A DNA stretch of 64,000 nucleotides. Origin: Candidatus Rhodoferax odensensis. Its GTDB lineage: Bacteria; Pseudomonadota; Gammaproteobacteria; Burkholderiales; Burkholderiaceae_C. Of the stretch, positions 26,160-34,476 are shown piece by piece. The position numbers were made by a program, and so were the translations under genes. The stretch lies in NCBI GenBank assembly GCA_016718405.1, contig JADKDJ010000004.1, forward strand, positions 186,001 through 250,000, in the 5' to 3' direction. Positions within the stretch are counted from its first letter, which is position 1. Every line of letters begins with the position of its first letter. Under the pieces are notes generated by a model. The model was given only the letters and a program-made list of their open reading frames with translations, was not told the DNA's origin and searched no databases.

Positions 26160-26621
26160 TCAGGAAAGGTTCTCCCTGAGATAAGCTTCCAGCTTGGCGA
26201 GGTGCTGTTTGCCACCTTCGATGGCGCCGTACTTCTCGACCACCTCGTCGCGGGATTCCTTGCTGGGGAACATGTGGCGCAAGGTGATCAAGGTACCGCT
26301 GGGGGTTCCTTCCAGGGTGATGGTGGAGACGAACCATACGCGTTGGCCGTCGCCATGGTCAAAGACCAGCCTGGACGGAGGCGTGATTTCCGTGAACACC
26401 GAGTGGTTGGGATAGCGGGTGCCGTCCGGCCCCACCATGTCAAACGTCCAGGCGCCACCCACCCGGAAGTCCATGGTCACGTTTTCGTTGGTGAAGCCGT
26501 CCGGTCCCCACCACCTGTTTTGGTGCTCGGGGATGGTCATGGCTTTCCAGACCAGTTCGCGGGCGAAAGGGACTTCCCGCTGCAACACCACTTCGCGTTC
26601 GGTTTCTTCCTGTGTCGCCAT
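26160..26621 (-). CDS. SRPBCC/AHSA1 domain protein
   Basis: This 153-residue START-like (SRPBCC, AHSA1-type) protein contains REVPFARELVWKAMTIPEH, WWGPDGFTNENVTMDFRVGG and the C-terminal FPSKESRDEVVEKYGAIEGG, all typical of the family often paired with ArsR regulators. The fold has a hydrophobic cavity; the ligand is unknown. The start is ATG 26621, MATQEETER. As written it is in frame with the upstream SRPBCC gene only because that gene carries an extra base. Corrected, it is the third gene of an arsR-SRPBCC-SRPBCC operon. Confidence 0.85.
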   Translation of the reverse strand: MATQEETEREVVLQREVPFARELVWKAMTIPEHQNRWWGPDGFTNENVTMDFRVGGAWTFDMVGPDGTRYPNHSVFTEITPPSRLVFDHGDGQRVWFVSTITLEGTPSGTLITLRHMFPSKESRDEVVEKYGAIEGGKQHLAKLEAYLRENLS

Positions 26622-26623
26622 GA

Positions 26624-27134
26624 TCAGATTCCCCTCTTGAGCATTGCGACGAGTTGATCGAGTGCCGTGCCCCAGCCCCCCTTCAAAGCCCATGTCAGCG
26701 TGCTGTCTGCAACCGGCTTCGTCGGCATGAATGACGGTCGCGGTGTAGCGCGTACCTTGCGCGTGGTCTGCCAATTCGATCATGGCGGTGAACAGGAAGC
26801 TGGCCTCGTCGCTGCCGCAAGTCTCGGTCACTACACTGGGCCGGTAGCCCGGCAGCAGGGCATTGGTCCAAACCAGTTTGGTTTGGGGCAGTACTTCCAG
26901 GTAGCAACCCACATTGGGAAACTCTTTGCCTTCCGGCGACTGCATGGTGGTGCGAAACATGCCGCCTGGACGCAGGTCGATTTCACAGTCAATCGTCTTC
27001 CACGGCAGCGGGCAGAACCAGGGCTTGAGCAGTTCCGGCTCAGTCCAGGCGCGCCACACCAGAGATCGGGGCACGTCGACGGTGCGCGTAAAGCTGAGGT
27101 CGAGTTTTGAATCGGGCTGGTAGCTTGGCTTCAT
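26624..27134 (-). pseudogene. SRPBCC domain protein with a +1 frameshift near its end
   Basis: The SRPBCC protein starts MKPSYQPDSKLDLSFTRTVD and shows VPRSLVWRAWTEPELLKPWF and GGMFRTTMQSPEGKEFPN. At a run of six C (26676-26681 on the plus strand) the frame shifts, giving GGLGHGTRST and an apparent fusion with the next gene. Removing one base restores GGWGTALDQLVAML and a stop codon at 26624-26626, three bases before the downstream ATG and giving 169 residues, the expected family ending. A homopolymer sequencing error is the simplest explanation; a genuine frameshift is possible. The start overlaps the arsR stop (ATGA). Confidence 0.8.
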
Positions 27135-27490
27135 GGTTTCGCTCCTGTGGTTGACGTTGGGTGCAGGGTGTGTAAGTAGGCATCGAGGCGATCCAAACGG
27201 TCTTCCCAGACTTGCTTGTACTCGCCGATCCAGTCCATGGCTTCCTTGAGGTGCTCGCCTTCAATGCGACAGGGACGCCACTGTGCGTCGCGCCCTTTGC
27301 TAATCAATCCAGCCGACTGCAGCACCTTGATGTGCTTGGACACTGCCGGCAAACTGATTGCAAAGGGCGCAGCCAGTTCATTGACCGACGCCTCACCCAG
27401 TGCCAGCCGGGCCAGCATGGCTCGCCGCGTCGGGTCGGCCAGGGCGGCGAAGGTCGCACTCAGCGGATCGGCGGTGGCTTGTTGGCGCAT
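27131..27490 (-). CDS. ArsR family winged-helix transcriptional regulator
   Basis: This 119-residue repressor-type protein has the ArsR helix-turn-helix, with LADPTRRAMLARLALGEASV, ELAAPFAISLPAVSKHIKVL and the wing AGLISKGRDAQWRPCRI. No metal-binding CxC motif of true arsenic sensors is seen, so it belongs to the group that sits with SRPBCC genes and senses an unknown signal. It heads the operon and overlaps the first SRPBCC gene by ATGA. A strong promoter and inverted repeat lie just upstream, consistent with autoregulation. No Shine-Dalgarno precedes the ATG. Confidence 0.9.
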   Translation of the reverse strand: MRQQATADPLSATFAALADPTRRAMLARLALGEASVNELAAPFAISLPAVSKHIKVLQSAGLISKGRDAQWRPCRIEGEHLKEAMDWIGEYKQVWEDRLDRLDAYLHTLHPTSTTGAKP

Positions 27491-27516
27491 GGGAGGTGAA
27501 GTGAAATGACTTGTAT

Positions 27517-27532
27517 TTAACGCTTTGGTTAA
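27517..27532 (-). promoter_or_regulatory. Inverted repeat, candidate ArsR operator
   Basis: TTAAC (27517-27521) and GTTAA (27528-27532) are separated by six bases. They sit at the downstream edge of the -10 box of the arsR promoter, where a bound repressor would block initiation. Confidence 0.45.
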
Positions 27533-27560
27533 CTATAGTGATGGCCGCTGACCTTGTCAA
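27532..27560 (-). promoter_or_regulatory. Sigma-70 promoter of the arsR-SRPBCC operon
   Basis: On the minus strand TTGACA (27560-27555) and TATAGT (27537-27532) are separated by exactly 17 bp. The -35 is a perfect consensus and the -10 matches four of six. Transcription would start about 35 bases upstream of the arsR ATG. It is the best promoter seen in the window. Confidence 0.75.
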
Positions 27561-27588
27561 CGCCGGGCGCGCTTGCATGCCCTTCGAG

Positions 27589-27826
27589 CAGGTTGGCGGA
27601 TCGGGCCAACCTGGCACTGAGCGCTGCGGCTGTCCCTCGCACTTCGGGCTCCTCCTGCACCTCACTCTGACGTGTGCTCCCATCCTGCTGCTGCGAAGGG
27701 CTTCTCTTCTCGCAGGCCAACACACCACGCAACCGGGGAGCAGGCTGCCTGGGTGTTCTGCGCAGGTCAAGGGGGAGCCCGCAGGGCGGCGGACACGGAG
27801 CAGAGCATCCAGGCAACCTGCTCCCC
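27589..27826. repeat. Two inverted repeats in a 355-bp gene-free spacer
   Basis: The spacer between arsR (27490) and the NTF2-like gene (27846) holds no supported gene. It contains CAGGTTGG/CCAACCTG (27589-27596 and 27606-27613). It also holds a long imperfect palindrome with 27-base arms at 27735-27761 and 27800-27826, differing at three positions and separated by a 38-base GC-rich loop. The long palindrome could act as a bidirectional terminator for converging transcripts or be a MITE/REP-like element; no T-tract follows it. Confidence 0.65.
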
Positions 27827-27845
27827 GCGCCCGCCAACGGAAGGC

Positions 27846-28328
27846 CTACCTGGCTGCAAACTTGCGCAAGTTGGCCAGCGCTTGCGCGCGCACCTTGTTG
27901 CGCAGGAACGGCGTCCAGCCCAGCAGCAGGCCGGGTGCGCCCAGCGCCTGGCGTGACCAGGTCCAGAAGCTGAAGCTGTCGCGGTGGCGCGTGATCAGGC
28001 CTTGCGGGTTGAAGCTGAACACGCCATCGATACGGTTAAGCACCATGCGGCCGGTGGCGCTGAAGCGGTAGTGTGCGTCCCAGTGCGCTTGGCCCTGTGC
28101 GGCGTTGGCATCGATGGCGCTGAAATCCAGCTTCCAGACGTCGCGGCCCTTGGTGCGGGCTGCCTCGCACAGCATGCGCCACATGCCCATCACCTCGGCC
28201 TTGCCGCGCAGGCTGAACACCTCGTCGTCAAACTCAACATCGTCGGCGTAGCAAGTCGCCATGGTGTCGGGGTCGAGCGCGGCAAAGACGGAGTAGAACT
28301 TGGTCAGGGTTTGGGCGTTGGGGTGCAT
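27846..28328 (-). CDS. NTF2-like (SnoaL-type) domain protein
   Basis: This 160-residue protein has the NTF2-like cone fold signature: FYSVFAALDPDTMATCYADDVEFDD at the N-terminus (shown in pieces by FYSVFAALD and CYADDVEF), followed by HWDAHYRFSATGRMVLNRI and HRDSFSFWTWSRQALG. Such proteins include isomerases and hydrolases, but many are uncharacterised. ATG 28328 (MHPNAQTL) fits homologues; ATG 28367, five bases after the LysR stop, would add 13 residues and is possible through translational coupling. Confidence 0.78.
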   Translation of the reverse strand: MHPNAQTLTKFYSVFAALDPDTMATCYADDVEFDDEVFSLRGKAEVMGMWRMLCEAARTKGRDVWKLDFSAIDANAAQGQAHWDAHYRFSATGRMVLNRIDGVFSFNPQGLITRHRDSFSFWTWSRQALGAPGLLLGWTPFLRNKVRAQALANLRKFAAR

Positions 28329-28371
28329 GGTGGTGGCGCAAAGTTCAGGTGTGCCAGCGTAAGCCATTTCT

Positions 28372-29271
28372 TCAAATCACGTGCGGCAGCGCCTCGGCCA
28401 GAAAGTCGTACACCGCACGAATGCGCCGGTTGGTGCGGATCTCTCGGTGCACGGCCAGCCACATCGGCAGCGGTGGGATCTTCAGCAGGCCTGGCAGTAC
28501 GCGCTGCACATCGGGATCGGTGCGCGCCATGTAGTCGGCGCAAAAGCCCACCCCCAGGCCGGCACGCACGGCTTGCCACTGCACGATGAAATCGTCACTG
28601 CGAAAGGCAAACGTCTCGCGCGTGGCAGCATAGCCCATCGCCTGAAAGCCTTGCAGGATGGCGGGGTCGGCGTCGCTGCCAATCAAATCATGCTGCATCA
28701 AGTCAGTCGGCTGGCGCGGCGAGCCGCGCCGTGCCAGGTAGCTGCGGTGGGCGTAGGCGCCCAGGCCAACGTTGCCAATCCTTTTCGCAATCAACGAAGC
28801 CTGATCGGGCCGCACCATGCGCACCGCAATGTCGGCCTCGCGGCGCAGCAGGTTGCTGACCTGGTTGCTCGACACCAGCTCGATTTGAATGTCGGGCAAG
28901 GTCTGGCGCATGTCGGCCAGCAAGGGCGGCATGAGTTGCACCGCCACCGGCACGCTGGCGGTGATGCGCACGGTGCCGCTGGCCTGGCTTTGCGCCCCCG
29001 ACAGGGTTTGCGCCAACTGCAGTGCGCCAGCTTCCATGCCGCGCGCCGCGTCGGCCAGTTTTAGTGCGGTGGCCGTGGGCACCAGGCCACGGCCGGTGCG
29101 CTCGAACAACAACACACCGAGCTGGCTTTCCAGTTCGGCAATGTGCCGCCCAACCGTGGGTTGGCTGGCGCGCAGCACCCGTGCGGCACCGAGCAGACTG
29201 CCTTGGTCCAACGCCGCCAGGAACGAGCGCACCAGCCGCCAGTCGAAATTGAGCGGTCCAGGTGGAGTCAT
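28372..29271 (-). CDS. LysR family transcriptional regulator
   Basis: This 299-residue LysR regulator has the N-terminal DNA-binding domain WRLVRSFLAALDQGSLLGAA and LRASQPTVGRHIAELESQLG, then a LysR substrate-binding domain. ATG 29271 (MTPPGPLNFDW) is preferred over an upstream start at 29316. It is divergently transcribed from the epimerase gene at 29428 with a 156-base spacer. By the usual LysR logic it probably regulates that gene and the Acg-type oxidoreductase that follows (inference). Confidence 0.88.
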   Translation of the reverse strand: MTPPGPLNFDWRLVRSFLAALDQGSLLGAARVLRASQPTVGRHIAELESQLGVLLFERTGRGLVPTATALKLADAARGMEAGALQLAQTLSGAQSQASGTVRITASVPVAVQLMPPLLADMRQTLPDIQIELVSSNQVSNLLRREADIAVRMVRPDQASLIAKRIGNVGLGAYAHRSYLARRGSPRQPTDLMQHDLIGSDADPAILQGFQAMGYAATRETFAFRSDDFIVQWQAVRAGLGVGFCADYMARTDPDVQRVLPGLLKIPPLPMWLAVHREIRTNRRIRAVYDFLAEALPHVI

Positions 29272-29427
29272 GTTGAGGTATTCACAAACGCATGTCTGGT
29301 ATGAACATTTATGCAATTGTGTAACACGTTGTTCTTTTTCACAATTCTTCCATCAACCAACCAAACAACCGACAGTCAGTTGAGGACAGGGCTAAAGGTC
29401 TGTCCCGCAAAGCATCAGGAGCACACC

Positions 29428-30423
29428 ATGCAAGCCACTGTTTTGATATTGGGGGCGCGCGGCCGTTTTGGTCTGGCCGCCGCGCGTGCCTTTGCCGACG
29501 CGGGCTGGCGCGTGCTGGGCCAGATGCGCCCCGGCGCCCAGGCGGGCGCCGACGAGCGCATCGAATGGCTGGCCACCGACTTGCGGGACACGCAGGCACT
29601 GGCCGCCGCGGCACGCGGCGCGGCGGTGGTGGTGCACGCGCTTAACCCGGCCTACACCAACGAAGCCTGGCGCGGCCAGGTGGTGCCGATGACGGACGCG
29701 GCACTGGCAGTAACGCGAGCGCTTGATGCCACGCTGATGGTGCCCGGTAACGTCTACAACTTTGGCGCGGCAATGCCCACCGTGCTGCGGGAAGACACGC
29801 CCCAACTGGCGCAGACCGTCAAGGGCCGCATCCGTATCGACATGGAGGCGCAACTGCAGCGCAGCGGCGTGCGCAGCGTGGTGATCCGGGCGGGGGACTT
29901 TTTTGGCAGCGGCCGCGGCACCTGGTTTGACGCCACCATCGTCACGCGCATTCAAAAAGGCGTGTTCACATACCCGGCCCCGAACGGCGTTGGCACCGCC
30001 TGGGCCTACGTGCCCGATCTGGCGCGTACCTTCGTGGCGGTGGCCCGGCAGCGCTCCGAGTTGCCGACCTTCGACGTGCTCCACTTCGCCGGTTATCAGT
30101 TGACCGCGCAACAGTGGCTCGACGCGTTGGACCCACTGGCGCGCGCGCAGGGCTGGGTGGTGCCGCAGGGCCACATCAAGCTTAGCCGCTTGCCCTGGCC
30201 GTTGATTCGGCTGGGCGCGCTTTTCATGCCGACCTGGGCTGCGCTGTCGGAGATGCGCTACCTGTGGGATACCCCGCATCGGCTGAGCAACGACAAGCTC
30301 ACGGCACTGATCGGCCCAGAGCCGCACACACCCTTGCCGGTCGCTGCACAGCAAGCCCTGGCCGATCTGGGCTTGCTGGCCGGGAAGCCAGCGACCCAAG
30401 CCGCGTCAGCTGTGCCGTCCTGA
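29428..30423 (+). CDS. NAD(P)-dependent epimerase/dehydratase-like protein
   Basis: This 331-residue Rossmann-fold protein starts MQATVLILGARGRFGLAAAR with a GxRGxxG dinucleotide-binding loop. It retains the extended SDR layout (VHALNPAYTNE, MVPGNVYNFGA, VIRAGDFFGSG). The usual YxxxK catalytic pair is not obvious, so it may be an atypical SDR. GGAG lies seven bases before the ATG. It is divergent from a LysR gene and followed 36 bases later by the Acg-type oxidoreductase gene; the pair probably forms an operon. Confidence 0.83.
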   Translation: MQATVLILGARGRFGLAAARAFADAGWRVLGQMRPGAQAGADERIEWLATDLRDTQALAAAARGAAVVVHALNPAYTNEAWRGQVVPMTDAALAVTRALDATLMVPGNVYNFGAAMPTVLREDTPQLAQTVKGRIRIDMEAQLQRSGVRSVVIRAGDFFGSGRGTWFDATIVTRIQKGVFTYPAPNGVGTAWAYVPDLARTFVAVARQRSELPTFDVLHFAGYQLTAQQWLDALDPLARAQGWVVPQGHIKLSRLPWPLIRLGALFMPTWAALSEMRYLWDTPHRLSNDKLTALIGPEPHTPLPVAAQQALADLGLLAGKPATQAASAVPS

Positions 30424-30459
30424 GCGTGAGCAAACACTTGACAACTTGAAAGGATCATC

Positions 30460-31638
30460 ATGCAACGCAGAAACTTTGTTCGTCTTGCCGGTGGTGGCGT
30501 CGTCACCGCCGCCACGCTGGGCACCATTGGCCTGGCAGGCTGTTCAGCCGACATGCCCCATGCGGCCATCGAAGCCTGGCAGGGGCCGGGCGCGGAGCTT
30601 GCTGCGGCCAGCGACCTGCGTCGCTGGCTGCTGAGCTACGCGATTCTGGCGCCGCATTCGCACAACCTTCAATCGTGGATCGTGGACCTGGGCACGCCCG
30701 GCGAGATCACCCTGAGCTGCGACGCCAAGCGCTTGCTGCCACAGACCGACCCGCTGTCTCGCCAGATCATGATGAGTCAAGGCACCTTCATTGAAATGCT
30801 GGACTTGGCCGCGCGCGAACGCGGCCTGCGTGCCGATGTGACGCTGTTTCCAGATGGTGCGTTTGGACCCGACAAGATCGACTCCCGCCCGGTGGCGCGC
30901 ATCCGCCTGACGCCCGACGCGGCTGTGGCCAAAGACCCCTTGTTCGGCCAAATCCTGCGCCGGCACACCAACCGCAGCGTCTATGACCCCAATCGCCCGG
31001 TTCCCGCCGCTGCCTGGGCGGCGATGGCCGAAGCGGTCAGGTCCAGCGCACTGCGCTTTGGCTTTGCCGGTGCCGAGCAAGCGCCCGCGCTGGCGATGCA
31101 CCGCAACATCGCCGCCGAGGCCTGGCGCATCGAGCTGACCACGCCGCGCACCATCATGGAGTCGTTCGAGGTACTGCGCGTGGGACCCACCGAAGTGGCC
31201 CAGCACCGCGACGGCCTGACTCTGCTGGACCCGATGGTGGTGACCCTGAACCGCCTGGGCTTGTTTGACCGCAGCAAGGCACCGGCCCTGGACGACTACG
31301 CCACCACCAGTCAGATCAAGGATTTTGGCGCCAAGCTGGCCTCGACCAACGGCTTCTTGTGGACGGTCACTCCCAGCAACGACCGCGTGACGCAGGTCAA
31401 CGCCGGGCGGGCCTACGCGCGGGTGCAACTGGCGGCCACGGCGCAGGGACTGGTTATGCAACCGCTGCAGCAAGCGCTGCAGGAGTACCCGGAGCAGGCC
31501 AAACCCTATGGCGAGATACATCGCCTGCTAGGTGCCACGCAGCCCGGCCACACCGTGCAGATGTGGGCGCGCGTCGGTTACGCGAGCGCAGTGGGCCCGG
31601 CGCCAAGGCGGCGCCTGGTGGACTTCATTCGGGCTTGA
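30460..31638 (+). CDS. Acg family FMN-binding oxidoreductase, Tat lipoprotein
   Basis: This 392-residue protein has a twin-arginine signal (MQRRNFVRLAGGGVV) followed by a lipobox LAGC, suggesting export folded with cofactor and lipid anchoring. The body matches nitroreductase-like Acg proteins: WLLSYAILAPHSHNLQSW (FMN-binding opening), RHTNRSVYDPNRPVP, and a C-terminal RVQLAATAQGLVMQPLQQAL segment. Acg was described in mycobacteria and may sequester flavin; the role in this organism is unknown. Its last 14 bases overlap the convergent pncC gene. Confidence 0.82.
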   Translation: MQRRNFVRLAGGGVVTAATLGTIGLAGCSADMPHAAIEAWQGPGAELAAASDLRRWLLSYAILAPHSHNLQSWIVDLGTPGEITLSCDAKRLLPQTDPLSRQIMMSQGTFIEMLDLAARERGLRADVTLFPDGAFGPDKIDSRPVARIRLTPDAAVAKDPLFGQILRRHTNRSVYDPNRPVPAAAWAAMAEAVRSSALRFGFAGAEQAPALAMHRNIAAEAWRIELTTPRTIMESFEVLRVGPTEVAQHRDGLTLLDPMVVTLNRLGLFDRSKAPALDDYATTSQIKDFGAKLASTNGFLWTVTPSNDRVTQVNAGRAYARVQLAATAQGLVMQPLQQALQEYPEQAKPYGEIHRLLGATQPGHTVQMWARVGYASAVGPAPRRRLVDFIRA

Positions 31639-32161
31639 GCAGCAGTTTCACCAACCGGGCCAGCGCGTGCCGCACGGTGGCCGCGCGCACGGCTGCGCGG
31701 TCGCCGTCGAAGTGGCACTTTTCGGTCAGCACCTGGCCGGGCACGGCAAAGCCGAACCACACTGTGCCCACCGGTTTGGCTGCGCTGCCACCGGTTGGGC
31801 CGGCCACGCCAGTCACCGCCACGGCGACTTGCGCCTTCGCGTGCGCCAACGCGCCCTGTGCCATGGCGCGCGCCACGCCCTCGCACACCGCACCAGCGCG
31901 GCGCAGCAGGCGCGGCTCGACGCCCAGCAGTTCAATCTTGGCGTCGTTCGAATAGGTCACAAAACCGCGTTCAAACCACGCGCTGGAGCCGGCCAGTTCG
32001 GTGCAGGCAGCGGCGATCAGGCCACCGGTACAACTCTCGGCGGTGACCAGTTTCACGCCGCGTTCCAGTAGCAAATGGGCCAGTTGAGCGCACAGGTAAT
32101 GCGTAGAGTGCTCTGAATTCAATAGCGTGGTTAGGCCGGTTGCGCCACTCATGCCGTTCAT
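31625..32161 (-). CDS. pncC: Nicotinamide-nucleotide amidohydrolase PncC (CinA C-terminal family)
   Basis: This 178-residue protein matches the stand-alone CinA C-terminal domain, which deamidates NMN to nicotinic acid mononucleotide in the pyridine nucleotide salvage cycle. Signatures are VTAESCTGGLIAAACTELAG, FVTYSNDAK, VAVAVTGVAGPTGG and KPVGTVWFG. About 20 extra residues precede the conserved domain, so a later start is possible. It overlaps pgpA by ATGA and the oxidoreductase gene tail by 14 bases. The pgpA-pncC pair is commonly seen after thiL in Burkholderiales; here thiL is 2.1 kb away. Confidence 0.9.
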   Translation of the reverse strand: MNGMSGATGLTTLLNSEHSTHYLCAQLAHLLLERGVKLVTAESCTGGLIAAACTELAGSSAWFERGFVTYSNDAKIELLGVEPRLLRRAGAVCEGVARAMAQGALAHAKAQVAVAVTGVAGPTGGSAAKPVGTVWFGFAVPGQVLTEKCHFDGDRAAVRAATVRHALARLVKLLLKPE

Positions 32162-32712
32162 GCCACTCTCCAGACGACGATGGGCACCGCCGCGCAGGCG
32201 GCGGCAACCAGGTCGTCGAGCATGATGCCCAAGCCGGCCTTGGTCCAGGCGCGTCGGTCGGTGCGCGGGTCCACGCCGTGGAACAGTTGGTCGGCCCAGG
32301 CCACCGGGCCTAGTTTGACGGCATCAAAAAAGCGAAACAGGGCGAACGCCGCCAATTGCGCCAGCCAGCCGCTGGGTGCCACCAGCCACAGCAGCAGCCA
32401 GAATGCGAGCACCTCGTCCCACACAATGCTGCCGGGGTCAAGCACGCGCAGGTTGCGCGCGGTCACGCTGCAGGCCCACCAGCCCAGCGGCGCAGCCGCC
32501 AGCAACAGCAGCAGCCATCGGGTGTCGTTCATCCAGGGTTGCAGCAGCACAAAGACCAGCCAGGCCCACAACGTACCTGCAGTGCCGGGCGCTCGCGGGC
32601 TCAGGCCCGAGCCGAAGCCCAGCGCAATCAGGTGCGCCGGGTGGCGCAGCATGAAGTGCCAGTTTGGGCGCGCCGGTGCGCTGGGGTCTGAGACTGGCGT
32701 GGAGACGGTCAT
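32158..32712 (-). CDS. pgpA: Phosphatidylglycerophosphatase A
   Basis: This inner-membrane phosphatase converts phosphatidylglycerophosphate to phosphatidylglycerol. It has 184 residues with LIALGFGSGLSPRAPGTAGT near the N-terminus, the acidic motif IVWDEVLAFW and the C-terminal RAWTKAGLGIMLDDLVAA. All are characteristic of PgpA, with three to four hydrophobic segments. Its stop overlaps the pncC start, so the two are translationally coupled. Confidence 0.93.
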   Translation of the reverse strand: MTVSTPVSDPSAPARPNWHFMLRHPAHLIALGFGSGLSPRAPGTAGTLWAWLVFVLLQPWMNDTRWLLLLLAAAPLGWWACSVTARNLRVLDPGSIVWDEVLAFWLLLWLVAPSGWLAQLAAFALFRFFDAVKLGPVAWADQLFHGVDPRTDRRAWTKAGLGIMLDDLVAAACAAVPIVVWRVA

Positions 32713-32971
32713 GGTTGGGGGCAGTCAGCGCTGACGCGGGGCAGAACAGAATGCCGAAATTAGAGCACGCCGCAAACCGCGTGCGTCGATCACCCGACTG
32801 TTCGGTAGAACCGGGGTGCAGAGTACAGCGATCCGCCTGCAAACCTGTCGGTTGAACGAAACCGTAGCACCGCGTCTGCCACCCCCCCGCCGGGGTGCCG
32901 ACTGGGGCTTTACAGCGTTGCGCAGCAGGCGTAGAGTTTTTCCTCGTCGCATGACAAGTCAAGGAGGCTGT

Positions 32972-33418
32972 ATGGCTTACAAGATGAAACTTCATTCGCC
33001 CTGTCGGGGCATGCCGCACATCTGGAACATTTCTCGTGAGGTGGGCGTCTTGGTGACTGCTGCCAACACCATTGACGATGTTGAGTTGGTACAACGCCTG
33101 ATCGTCGAGCGCTACAAGGTCGCGCCGTCCAAAACTCCACGCGCGCCGGGCATTGGGTCGTTGACTGCCGTGACCGGCCAGATGGATACCCAGACCGGAT
33201 TCGATATTTTCTGGGCCGGTGACGTAGACAAGAAACTATCCGCCGCCGAAGAAATAAGCCCGGCTCGCGGCGGTACCATCAGCTACGGCAGCGGGTATTG
33301 GACCATTGGCTACCTCAACCTGAAGTTGTTCACCCACGCGCCCCAGGTGTGGGCGATGTTGCCTGAGCTGTGCTCGCCCATCCTGAAGATGGCATTGCTG
33401 ACGAAGACTTCACCCTAG
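32972..33418 (+). CDS. Hypothetical protein
   Basis: I do not recognise this 148-residue protein. The start is ATG 32972, set by AAGGAGG five bases upstream (32961-32967). It has no signal peptide or membrane segment. It contains a central SLTAVTGQMDTQTGFDIFWA segment, a Gly-rich GGTISYGSGYW turn and a conserved-looking N-terminus HSPCRGMPHIWNISREVG. It stands alone, divergent from pgpA with a 259-base spacer. Confidence 0.65.
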   Translation: MAYKMKLHSPCRGMPHIWNISREVGVLVTAANTIDDVELVQRLIVERYKVAPSKTPRAPGIGSLTAVTGQMDTQTGFDIFWAGDVDKKLSAAEEISPARGGTISYGSGYWTIGYLNLKLFTHAPQVWAMLPELCSPILKMALLTKTSP

Positions 33419-33505
33419 CTGTGTCTGCTGGCCAGCCTACAACGGTCGATGCCCGCTCTGCAACGTGGATCGTGACGTCGGCCGCCGCCGTCCGTTGATC
33501 AGCCG

Positions 33506-33991
33506 ATGCGCCGCTATCTGAACAATTGCGGCTGGCTGCTGTTGCCCGCTCTGTTGTGGAACGTGGTCTTCGCCACTCGGCTGCCCGCAGCGTTTCAGCC
33601 GTCAGAGTTTTGGCGCGACATCCCCGCTGCGTTGGTCATGGCTGAGAATAGCCTGCGTTTGGTGGTTTTCGTGCTGCCTTTCTTCATGCCCTTGCGTCTG
33701 AGCGCGCCAGCGCAGCGCCGTGCCTTGCTGCTGTTTGCGGCCGGGACGCTGATCTACTTCGGCAGTTGGCTGACCCTGATGGCCGTGCCGCAATCGGCCT
33801 GGGCTACCAGTGCCCTGGGCTTCACCGCGCCCGCCTGGACTCCCGCGCTGTGGTTGGGCGCCTTGGCGCTGCTGGGACGTGATCTGTATTGGGGGCGTTT
33901 TTACCGCTGGTGGATGTATGCGCTGGTGTCGACGGCCTTCCTGGTGGCGCACATCAGTCATACTGCAATCGTCTTTGCCCGCAACACCTGA
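33506..33991 (+). CDS. Hypothetical integral membrane protein
   Basis: This 161-residue protein has four predicted transmembrane segments: WLLLPALLWNVVFA, LRLVVFVLPFFMPL, ALLLFAAGTLIYFGSWLTLM plus the Trp-rich stretch after it, and WWMYALVSTAFLVAHISH. I do not recognise the family and no catalytic motif is seen. It is followed 12 bases later by the VOC gene and may be cotranscribed with it. Confidence 0.65.
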   Translation: MRRYLNNCGWLLLPALLWNVVFATRLPAAFQPSEFWRDIPAALVMAENSLRLVVFVLPFFMPLRLSAPAQRRALLLFAAGTLIYFGSWLTLMAVPQSAWATSALGFTAPAWTPALWLGALALLGRDLYWGRFYRWWMYALVSTAFLVAHISHTAIVFARNT

Positions 33992-34003
33992 GTAACGCAG
34001 ATC

Positions 34004-34396
34004 ATGAAACTTGGCTACGCCATTCTTTACGTGCCCGATGTGAATGCGTCGCTGACTTTCTTCGAGTGCGCATTTGGGTTGCGCCGGCGCTTCCTGCATG
34101 AGTCGGGAGCTTATGGCGAGCTCGATACCGGGCAGACCACGCTGGCCTTTGCCGCGCATGAGTTGGGCGCTATGAACCTACCCGGCGGCTACGTCGCGGC
34201 GCACAGTGCGGCGCAGCCCCTGGGCATGGAGTTGGCCCTGGTCACCGAGGATGTGGTGGCGGCACATGCCACAGCTCTGGCGGCGGGCGCGCGCGAGTTG
34301 GCGCCGCCGCAAACCAAGCCCTGGGGTCAGGTGGTGTCGTATGTGCGCTGCCCTGATGGTGCGCTGGTCGAGCTGTGCTCACCGATGGCGAGCTGA
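34004..34396 (+). CDS. VOC (glyoxalase/bleomycin-resistance fold) family protein
   Basis: This 130-residue protein starts MKLGYAILYVPDVNASLTFF, the beta-alpha-beta opening of the vicinal oxygen chelate fold. It ends with the typical GQVVSYVRCPDGALVELCSP, which contains the final metal-ligand glutamate. The family includes glyoxalase I, dioxygenases and antibiotic-binding proteins; the substrate is not evident. Confidence 0.85.
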   Translation: MKLGYAILYVPDVNASLTFFECAFGLRRRFLHESGAYGELDTGQTTLAFAAHELGAMNLPGGYVAAHSAAQPLGMELALVTEDVVAAHATALAAGARELAPPQTKPWGQVVSYVRCPDGALVELCSPMAS

Positions 34397-34476
34397 CTGT
34401 GCCTTTGATGAGCCCGTTTACGCGCGCGTTGAAGCCGGTTCGGCTGTGGTGCTCGCGTTTCCGAGCGGAGTGAGCC

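Noticed and set aside
26160..27134. A single 324-residue double-SRPBCC fusion protein
   Set aside because: The junction residues match no family ending, and removal of one base from a C6 run restores two normal genes with correct stop and start.
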